Assembly: GCA_033239525.1 (NCBI GenBank)
Contig: BSYO01000002.1
Location: 18,839,901 to 18,903,900, forward strand
Direction: 5' to 3'
Source of the DNA: Nepenthes gracilis
Taxonomy: Eukaryota > Streptophyta > Magnoliopsida > Caryophyllales > Nepenthaceae
Length of the DNA: 64,000 bases
Of the stretch, positions 55,641 to 64,000 are shown piece by piece (the first letter of the stretch is position 1; each line of letters begins with the position of its first letter). The notes beneath the pieces are model-generated. The model searched no databases, was not told the origin of the DNA, and saw only the letters and a program-made list of their open reading frames with translations. The position numbers and the translations under genes are program-made.

Positions 55641-56035
55641 CTCAGTTGATAAAGAAGAAGGCCAAGTTTCATTGGACTGAGGAATGTGATCAGAGTTTTC
55701 AGGAGTTAAAGGATCACTTGACTACCGCTCCGGTGCTAACTATTCCAGATGGATCAGGTGATTTTGAGGTATATTGTGATGCGTCCAAGACGGGCTTGAG
55801 TTGTGTGTTAATGCAGAATGGCAAGATAGTTGATTATGGATCCAGACAGCTAAATGTGCAAGAGAAGAATTATCCGACTCATGATTTAGAGGTCACTGCA
55901 GTTGTGTTTGCTCAAAAGATTTGGAGACATTATGAGGCAGAGGAGAAAGGTTGAATTTCTGAAGGATTATAACTGTAAGATTCAGTACAAATCCAAAAAA
56001 GCTAAGGTAGTTACCGATACTTTGAGCCACTGATC
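55641..56035 (+). pseudogene. RNase H of element G, internally deleted
   Basis: [18 protein letters not shown] leads into RNase H: first catalytic Asp in VYCDASKTG (codon 55778-55780), second acidic residue in PTHDLEV (codon 55889-55891). Then WRHY is followed directly, with a change of frame, by [18 protein letters not shown]. The roughly 25 residues normally between them, which carry the next catalytic Asp, are gone. The tail reads VVTDTLSH and a stop. Confidence 0.88.
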
Positions 56036-56342
56036 AAGTTTTGTGGCAAGTCTTCAAATAAAATAGATGAAGATGTTAGATTATCTGAGGCAATATAATA
56101 TTCAGCAGTATGTTTGGGGTGATCAGATGATTTTATCATATCTTCAGATTCAGCCGGAGGTAATAAATGAGGTTAATGAAAAGAAGGTAAATGATTCATT
56201 CCTTATGGACATTGTGGGGGATTTAAATGAGGATTCCCAAATTGATTTCAACATCTGAGCTAATTGAGTATTGAGATTTAAAGATCATTTATGTGTATCG
56301 AATGATAAGGAATTAAAGGAGAAAATCTTGAAAGAAGCTGAT
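56036..56342 (+). pseudogene. Linker and first residues of integrase of element G
   Basis: An open stretch at 56067-56258 and, after stops, LRFKDHLCVSNDKELKEKIL, the sequence that precedes the zinc-binding part of gypsy integrase. The frame is cut at 56342 by the LTR at 56343. Catalytic integrase is absent from the window for this element. Confidence 0.75.
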
Positions 56343-57000
56343 TGTGAGGTCTGGGTTCTCAAAATATAGTAAATTATGATAATTAAGTTAATATATTTAA
56401 GTTTAAGGTATAAGGATTAATGAAGAATGGAGAGAAATTTGATTCGAAAGGAAAAACAGGCATCAGGGGCTTAGCGCCCAAGCGGCGCTCAAGGCGCCAC
56501 TCAAGCAGATTTAGCACAATGTTGCGCCCAAAGGGTGCTCAATGAGCGCTCGAGTGCGACCCGTTATTGTGCCTTAGCGCTTGAGCGCGATTTTGAAGCT
56601 TCCACCGATTTCAAGCTTCGTTTATAAAAGGGGAAAATAGGGGAGAGAGAGGGGGAAGACAAGCGGCAGGGCAGCGAAGAAGAAGGGAAGAAAAGAGGAA
56701 AGAAGAGGGAATCTCTCGCCATTTTCGGTTCGATCAGACTAAGAACATCGATAGATCGAGCTAATGCAAGTGTACCTCGGACCTCATTTTTTATTTTTAT
56801 CACTTTTAAATATCTCCATATTGTATTTATACTCCAAAACCCTTGCTCCCTAAGATTTGTTATGATAAATACATGAATCTCAAGACTTTTGGATTAGATT
56901 TCAGGTTCATGTATATATATTGTGACTTATAACTCTGATTTCATGATTTGGCTTATGTTTTGTGTTCGATTTGTGTCCGAAACCCTAGCTCAAAAATGAA
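56343..57000 (+). mobile_element. Truncated LTR (first ~660 bp) inserted in element G
   Basis: Begins TGTGAGGTCTGGG at a clean boundary with G. Contains CTCGAG-like palindromes (56470-56590), TATAAAAG at about 56625, GA-rich leader, and GC-type donor-like AT|GCAAGT near 56763-56770. It stops near 57000, just after the 'aaaccctagctcaaaaatg' segment that in other copies is followed by more than 1 kb of LTR. The left flank is CTGAT (56338-56342); no right copy was found. Confidence 0.85.
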
Positions 57001-59580
57001 GATATAGACAATACTCCGAAGACAATACTCCTGAGTTTTCAAAAGAAAACCTCAATGGCCAATTTCCGACATATACACGGGAGGGTACACTAATCTTGGA
57101 CTTCTCCCCCACTTATTTCAAAGGTACCCACCTATCAAGACGTGAAAGTAACATAACCTTAACGTTTCTCAAAGGCATTACATCCCATGATAACTTACTA
57201 GACCCATCAAGGATCAACCCAAATGACATGAACGTCAATCACCCTATCCGGTTAGATCCAAGATGACTGTACACTTTCACGATGCTAATTGGCCTCCCCA
57301 ATCAGCCACTACTTAAAATCCTAAGTCCTCAAAATCAAGCAATTACAAAGCCACAAGCTTAGCGAGGCATCTCCTTAACTAAATTCGCATTCCTTTCTTA
57401 ATAGGACATGCGAATTATCTTCATGACTCAATCCTTAAGCAATTTGCACACACTATTGATATCTTTGAATTCCTCAATGAAGCCACTTCAACAAGGACCC
57501 AGATATGATTGAAAGATCAAACCCATAAAACTTCATGAAATGCCAAAGACCATACAAAACCCAAACGACGCTTTCTGAACATTATAGTGGCCATATCCTT
57601 AACCTGAATACCGCCGGGGCTACAACTTCCATTGATCCACAATGAACACGCTATGGACCCAACTCGATCCTAAACTTCATCAAGCCTTCATGACGGCCCA
57701 CGGACTACCCTATCCATCCACAAAGTCTGCTCATCCAATCGTTAATCTCCTAGCCATTTTTGAAATTCATGAACCACCTTATCCGTCCATCCATATACCT
57801 CGAAGGCTCTGGAATATGTTAGCACGATACCCAAGCCGATACTTCCGCGGACCTGCTTAAGATCCTCAACAATTAGCATCAATTCGACATGACCTCGAAT
57901 TACTGATCAAAAGATAACTCAGCCGAATCTTCCTTTTTGATAACATTCTCGATCAAATGATCTATAAGAAAGACGATATCAATTTCTTGATACCTTGATC
58001 AATTCAAACTCATGCTTCAAATCCTACAACCTGATTGCAAGATGCTATCCTTTACCAAACCAACTGCAATAGCACTGCAGTTCGCCCATCGAACTACTAT
58101 TAAGATCAGATTAAGACTTAATACTTTAACTATCTCAAGTTCATACCCAAAATCGCACAATCCAATCACAAGGCACAATAGGTTTACCAACACGTCAATA
58201 ACTTACTAACCAAATCATTTAAACGTCACGTCAAGATTGGCACCACAAGATGGTTCAAGTTAACCCGACCAATCGTATCCACGAACTCCAAAAATATCTC
58301 AACCTCGACACCGCTTATATCAAACTTAGTTCCTTAATTAAATAAACCTGGGAATCACAAAACCATATATATATAATCGGGATCCCAATGATGCAAGTGT
58401 TGTGACATCAAGATTAAGAAATTTCATCTCCTATCTCGGCAATCCACATATTTCTCTCATACTTCATCACCAACCGACTCTGATTCTAAGGCACTGGATT
58501 TCTTCACTTCAAGGTCAGAGGATACAAACCATCTTTAATCCAACGACCGTACTATCTATAACTTAGATCATAGTCCCCAAAGTCTCTTCGGGAAGGCATT
58601 TATCCAAAATTCTTACTTGAACATCCACTTTGATATATCCTTTGCCCTTCCGAATATTAAGTCACCTTTGTCATTACTCCAAAGCCTATGTCCTTCAATC
58701 ACACATAACTCAAAACACAATGCAACATGGGCTCGGAATCCCCAAAACAACACCAGATCACAATATTAAACCCAAGAACCTTACCTCCTGTCATGACAGG
58801 TGACACTAACACATGGGACAATATATCTTAATCTCCGAGATCCATGATCTATCCCACGTCAACCAATCGAGGTCAACTTCACTACCCATCTAGCATGGGG
58901 CAGCACGCCATATCCTCTACCAGACATGGGGTCACCGCAATATCAACTTAAGTCTCAAAATCTACATCTCGTCCGTACTAAGATCTGGACTGCCCAGAAG
59001 TCCAGACACTTTAGTATCTCCAAAACAATTATGGAGTGTCAACCTAGAATTTCATATGCCCAAACTTAACTCCACCCTATTCACGCTCCCTAGGTTGACC
59101 TGGTAACCTTTCGAAGCAAAATACCAACATAAGGACTTCAACCAAGAACCAATCAAACATAAACCTCAAACCGAGATTAATTACCCTAGGCCTCAAATCA
59201 ACACTGATCAGTCCAAGGACCCAATTAATACCAATCAAATTCCAACACTAGGGTGTCTCTGCACACCATCCTTCTCTCAACCTACAGTCGGCAACCTAAT
59301 ACTAGTAGTCCCCATTAAGGAGCCACTACTAAGACCTCCTTGAGATCGAAGTAATTCGGATCAAACCACTCCTAGGACACAAGTTAGGACGTATAGGCTA
59401 GCCATTCAAACTAAGTCACTGCTTCTGACTTAGCGCTAGCCTAAGCTATTGGAACTGAGGTAACCAAAACTACCCAGATTGACTTAATCATCAAACGACT
59501 TTATGCATTTAATCGATCAATCTTAATCTAACCAAAGCTTCCGCATATGATTTAGATCAAACCTAAGGCATCTCTCTTTT
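57001..59580 (-). mobile_element. Element H: non-coding interior, 3' part missing
   Basis: Minus-strand counterpart of element A's interior (57020-57400 is the complement of about 25-410). No coding frame. A short direct duplication GACAATACTCC (57007-57017 and 57022-57032) sits at the junction with the truncated LTR. The polypurine tract and 3' LTR are absent. Confidence 0.8.
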
Positions 59581-59594
59581 TCTCTGATACCAAC
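59581..59594 (-). other. Primer binding site of element H
   Basis: Minus strand GTTGGTATCAGAG directly after the LTR end; TGGTATCAGAG is a perfect match to the complement of the initiator-Met tRNA 3' end. Confidence 0.92.
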
Positions 59595-62416
59595 AGTGAC
59601 GGATCAGATTATTCTCCATCGAATAACCTCCGTCAATGGCAACACACCTACTAAAACCCATAATTAATGCTTATGGATTCTATAGAAATTTCGGTAGAGT
59701 TCCCTCTACAACTGGACGAAAACCAAAAATACAACCTATTCAAAAGATCCTGCACAAGCACACATCTAACAAGAGGCTTGACACAAAGCCTACAACACAC
59801 CACACAGTATCACAATACTGCCATATCATCCATGGCTCCAATACAGTACTCCTACTCTACCGTATTAGATCTAGAGAGATGCCATCTAAAATGAAACAAA
59901 GCTCAAACATCAATACAAACGCGGAAGCATGCTATATCATCATAATCTGTGGAAGCATACAAAACCATAAAAGTAATAAGCCACATCCAACCCTGAGTGG
60001 CTGTTTACAATCCGGTACAACACTATGGCCAAATCCTTTGCACACTCAACGCCCAGCCAACCTCTTCAAGCAAGCCTCTCCTTGCTCTAACTATCTGGTG
60101 CCAACTAAGTGTTCTCATCTGAAAGAAAAAACAACAACAGTAAGAGTGAGCTAACAGCTCAGCAAGTATAATCATAAACAATTCTCGCAGGTATAAACAA
60201 GAACGGGAATGGGGAAAGATAATGGAACTCTCCCTAACCACAAAGCAAGAGAGGGAACAGGAACATTTGGAATCTCTTGATTCTTACGGTTCTCACGGTT
60301 ACATTGGTTGGTCATTATTCAGAATCACTTGATTCTCATGGTTCTCACGGTTACATTGGTTGGACATTATTCGGAATCACTTGATTCTCATGGTTCTCAC
60401 GGTCATGTCTTGAATCACTGGATTCACATGGTTCTCACGGTTACATCTATTGGACATTATTCCTTTTCATTATTACATCATCTTTGCGGACCCGAGCTAA
60501 TAGACCGTACTAGCCAACGATGCGAGAGAACGAGAAAAGGAATGTGTTCGCTACACATTCTAAAGCCACGACTATATTTTAGGTCTACAGCACTCGACCA
60601 CAAGTTGCATCCATGCAACAATCATCATAGATTACTACATCTCAATATGTAGCGTTCGACCGACACTCCCTACACCCCCGGGGACTAGGGCAATCCTCGT
60701 TCTTCCACAGTAGTTTCCTAAAGCGTACCACGAACATTACCCGCTCCCACGAGCGGCCAGAATACGTGACCAAGTATTCCTCGGGTTTACACCGCAATGG
60801 ACATGGTATGCTAAAGAATACTACCCCTACAAATCAGGGTCCTAGTTTCAAGATTAGATTCGATACTTAGAGAGGAAAATCCACATTTGCCACACACGAT
60901 CACATCTCGGGAAATCTCATTCCCATCACACGTCTCCAACCGGGAGATCATCTCATGACACACATCTCCATCCAGGAGATCATATCATCACAAGCACAAT
61001 GTGAATTCCCTTCCATTCACTTCCAGGTTCACAACCTTCTGCAGGACTCAATTCCCTTACTTACCACAATTCATTCCAAATTCACAAGAGAATACCTAAT
61101 TTCATACCTTCAAAGATCACATATCCTTTTAGAGGCCTCCGGGACTCATTCCCTTGCTTTCGGCACATAGATACACATTTCGGAGCGTATATTTCATTTA
61201 AATAATTAGACAATGATTTCATAATGATTAAATAAGGGCAAAGCATGTACATTTCTCATTTATTCTCGGATGTACAGTGCCATGGCTCATTCGGAGCATC
61301 CGGACGCCGTGAACGGTTCGATACTTGGGAGATCGGACGTCCGGTTGATACATACGCACAATTGGGACGTGATAATTCATACTTTGAGCTCGATTCAACT
61401 TATCACAACGGTGGAAGCATGCAATTTTCCTTTTTATTCCGGGTGAACAGGTACAAGGGTATTCTGGAGGACTCAGACGCCACGAACGGGTCAAAACATG
61501 CAAGATCGGACACGCGGCCAACATATATACATATTTAGGACATGGGGATTCATATTTTGGGGTCAATTTCAAGATACATGGGCGGGAAATGGAAAATCTC
61601 CAATTTTGTGGGTTAGGATTTCGGTGAAACCAAATCGGGCAGATCGGACACGATTCGGACAAACGACTAAATATTCTTAGACCTCAAAGCATGGGTTTCA
61701 AGATTCTAACGTTCACAGTGGGTATCGACACAAAATACCCAACGAAATCAAGCAAAACATCGAAAGAGAACGAGAAGTGGGTATGAGAACACTTGCCTCG
61801 ACGCGTGCTTTCACCTTTATACCTGGCTCTCGGACGGATCCGGACTCCACGGCCTCGATCTCCACCTTTCTCTCACTAAAGTTGGCAGTCTCTCTCTCTC
61901 TAGAAGCTTTGGGGTCGAGAGAAAAATGAGGAGAAAGAAGCACGACGCGGCTTTAAAATGAACTGGAGCTCGAGCGCGCAGCGAGCGCAAGCATTTGGCT
62001 AGGGTTGGCTCGAGCGCACAGCGAGCGCCCGGCGAGCACGGGCAATTCTGGTTTTTAGACTCGATAGGTGGGCTTGAGCACCCGGAGGGCGCGGGTCTAG
62101 CCCGCGGCAAGCCTACAGCAAGCCTACGACGCGTTTGCACCGTTCGGGGCCCGTTTTGACCCTTCTAACCCAATCTTTCACATCCTTGGACTTTATTTTT
62201 TATTATATCACCTTAATAAGTCATGATTATCATGATTTAAAATCCAAAATCTTATTTACAAAGTAACATTTCACAATTTATAGTTTTCGTTCCCAATTTA
62301 CCAATTCCAGCTCTTTGAGCTTTTAATCCGATTCCTCCCACACCTTTTTGACCACAATACACCTATGTTAGCTTAATTACCTTCTAATTCTTACAATCTT
62401 AACCTGAAACCTCACA
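59595..62416 (-). mobile_element. 5' LTR of element H (2822 bp)
   Basis: Plus-strand ends AGTGACGGATC (first T changed to A) and GAAACCTCACA. Very similar to the A LTR. On the minus strand: CG-rich region 61960-62100, GC-type donor AG|GCAAGT with GC at plus 61795-61796, perfect inverted repeat at 60148-60160, acceptor-like CAG at 60119-60121, GCCAT...ATGGC inverted repeat at 59820-59836. The implied intron is about 1.68 kb. The right flank is AGAAC (62417-62421); it lies inside a gag remnant. Confidence 0.9.
60274..60465. repeat. 52-bp tandem repeat in LTR H, nearly four units
   Basis: Each unit has CTTGATTCTCATGGTTCTCA and TGGACATTATTC; the third is shortened to about 38 bp. The A LTR holds about two degenerate units at the matching place (3100-3175). 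Confidence 0.85.
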
Positions 62417-62672
62417 AGAACCCTCAGAACCATCTAAGAAGGTGAAGACCGTAGATACAGGAAAAAGCATTACTAAAATTCTATCGATGACTAGCTCTCA
62501 GGCACTGGCTTCTGATTATGCTTATTGTGGGAGAAAGTACACAAGGAAGTCCTGTTATAAAGTGATGGGAGCATGTTATAAATGTGGACAGCGGGGCCAC
62601 CTGATGAAGGATTGTTACTTAAAAGGTCAGAAGCAAAGAAGCCAACTGTTGCGGCTAAAGTGTTTGTGGTGA
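62417..62672 (+). pseudogene. gag fragment with zinc knuckle, element J
   Basis: Starts immediately after LTR H and matches the gag of G from about 54010 on (PSxPSKKxK, then TSSQA). It keeps an intact zinc knuckle CYKCGQRGHLMKDC (C-x2-C-x4-H-x4-C) at 62574-62615. The frame ends at 62672. The upstream gag is not present to the left, having been displaced by H. Confidence 0.85.
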
Positions 62673-62950
62673 CAATACGAGACCCTAAGACACCCCGAAA
62701 GTGAATGGAGGTATTTTCTTATTTGTGGAATTTTGATTTTCGTTTTAATTGATTTAGGAGTTATGTAATCCTTAAATTTTTCCCATGATTTTCATGATAC
62801 GTCCCCATCACCTTGAGAATTCTAGAATTGTTCAATAATTGTATCTATGTGTTCTTTTGTGAATTTTATGGATTGTGAATAGCTGATAACCAAATGCCTA
62901 ATTGAGAAAAGTAAATTGACTGTGTATTGTTGGAAGAAGGAATATTTGGT
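62673..62950 (+). pseudogene. Decayed protease region of element J
   Basis: In changing frames, KKPTVAAKVFVVTIRD, FLICG and a segment ending LRILELF follow the order of the G protease (54240-54430). The active-site motif is no longer readable. Similarity fades by about 62950. Confidence 0.6.
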
Positions 62951-64000
62951 TTATTTGGTTAGTATGGCAAATAAGAAGGATTGTTGATTTGGAGTTGATT
63001 TTCGGGTTATGCCGATCCTTTCAAAAATTGAAATGATGTTCGAGGGTATTGATGTGAGTTGTATCGCGAGGATATGATGCCCTGTAATTAGGTTACGAAT
63101 TCTGAATGAAAGGCAGAGTTGATCGAATCCAGAATAGGCGTTGAGTCTAATTAGTAAATGAGACCACCCCTTTGAAGTTGGTTGGCGGTTGTTAAGGAAT
63201 CCAATCATGAAAGTTTTGAGGATATATATTTGGAGGAAAAGACCAAATCAACTTGTTTTAATGGGCGATTTGGAGATGGGTTAGAATCGACATTAGTCTT
63301 TGAGGATTGTATATGAAATTAGAACTGTATCGGTCAAGTATTGTTGAAGATACCTTTGAACTTCTGGGAAGTAAAGATTTATTGATGGATCTAGTAAGTT
63401 AGCATAGATTGTAGTGCTTTCGAGCAATATTAGGATTTTGTTATTTTGCATCACAATAGGTGGCTACCCTCGGATTAAGTGGGAGAGGAGCTTATATTTT
63501 GAAACTAATTCATCATGGTGGGATTTTGTGATGAGATCTTTGCCTTGAGGATTTATGGATGCTACTTTTGGAGGAAATTGAGGTCCTATGAATCTTAAGG
63601 TTTGGGGACTGTAAAACAGGTAGATCCCGATATTTTTGAGGGAAATCTAGGACTATGTCTTCTTGCATCGTATGTGGATAGAGGCCTTTGGGTTAAGTGG
63701 AAAAGGAATCCCTAGTTAGAGTTACTCCTTCATAGGTCGAAATTGCCAATTGGAAGTCTCTGTTGGAGAAGTTATGGGTAGGTTCAAATGCTTGAGGTAA
63801 TAAAATGTCGTACTCCTAAGTTGGGAAGCGGAATCACATTCAAAGTGTGGGAGTTATAAAATTTTAAAATAAGAAGTCCTTATGGCTGTGTTCCAGGACA
63901 CTTAGAACGATCCGCTCATTGTGAATTTTAGAGAACATGTCCGGAGCTAATCAGTAGACTCATTGGTATGCCAGCGAGACCTTGAGATTGCTAGTATTGA
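62951..64000 (+). mobile_element. Non-coding interior of element J
   Basis: No open frame of note. The last 250 bp resemble the non-coding interiors of A (540-700) and F (43600-43720, reversed), including 'aaatgtcgtactcctaagt' here and 'gaatgtcgtattcttag' in A. The element continues past the window. It joins a gag/protease remnant to the non-coding interior type. Confidence 0.65.

Larger units (their letters stand above)
51004..56342 (+). mobile_element. Element G: defective Ty3/gypsy retrotransposon with gag-pol, 3' part missing
   Basis: 5' LTR 51004-53040, PBS at 53041, then broken gag, protease, RT and RNase H in Ty3/gypsy order. The pol frame stops at 56342, where another LTR starts. The rest of integrase and the 3' LTR are not seen downstream. 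Its LTR resembles that of B, and its PBS is the same variant as F's. It is the best candidate in the window for the type of autonomous element that would have moved A, B, E, F and H. Confidence 0.88.

Noticed and set aside
59581..59594. tRNA gene fragment
   Set aside because: Only the short complement of the initiator-Met 3' end is present, at the position of a primer binding site.

Overview
The window looks like nuclear heterochromatin of a land plant, probably a seed plant. I found no host gene, tRNA, rRNA or CRISPR. Nearly every base I could assign belongs to nested, decayed LTR retrotransposons. Most are Ty3/gypsy of the chromovirus (Tekay/Del-like) kind. Older Tat-like Ty3/gypsy fragments and a repeated ORF resembling the 'putative gypsy type transposon' family (PF04195) make up the rest. 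Visible primer binding sites match the 3' end of initiator-Met tRNA. All family names come from motifs read by eye; no database search was run.

Layout. 1-7233: the 3' ends of two plus-strand elements, A (LTR 1185-3852) and B (LTR 4859-7233), A sitting inside B. 7234-~13000: the integrase tail and LTR of a Tekay-type element C, whose LTR is split by solo LTR D (9822-12653, target duplication GTTGT). ~13020-36280: a minus-strand Tat-like element T. It is broken by a complete non-autonomous element E (14462-24857), by two stacked solo LTRs (24930-27407 and 27408-29894) and by a third solo LTR (31623-33865). 36280-40567: an old ORF with a coiled-coil second exon, its W-box-rich tandem-repeat upstream region, and a second broken copy. 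40568-50802: minus-strand element F with both LTRs and a long non-coding interior, itself split by a solo LTR (45053-47188, AGATA). 51004-56342: element G, plus strand, the only one with recognisable gag, protease, RT and RNase H; it is broken and cut off near the start of integrase by another LTR. 56343-62416: a chimeric junction between that LTR and a minus-strand element H. 62417-64000: gag remnant and non-coding interior of element J.

How the parts relate. A, B, E, F and H share a long non-coding interior bounded by PBS and polypurine tract, so they look like large non-autonomous derivatives (LARD-like). They would depend on autonomous relatives of type G/C. Their LTRs share a promoter plan: a CTCGAG-rich or TTGACC-rich upstream region, a TATA box, a short GA-rich leader, a GC-type splice-donor-like site (AG|GCAAGT), and a pyrimidine tract with CAG|ATGAG 1.0-1.8 kb downstream. 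Two small conserved inverted repeats lie between that point and the LTR end. The most unusual structure is the LTR of E. It carries a 36-bp minisatellite of about 21 units in one LTR and about 64 in the other, partly amplified as 180-bp higher-order units.
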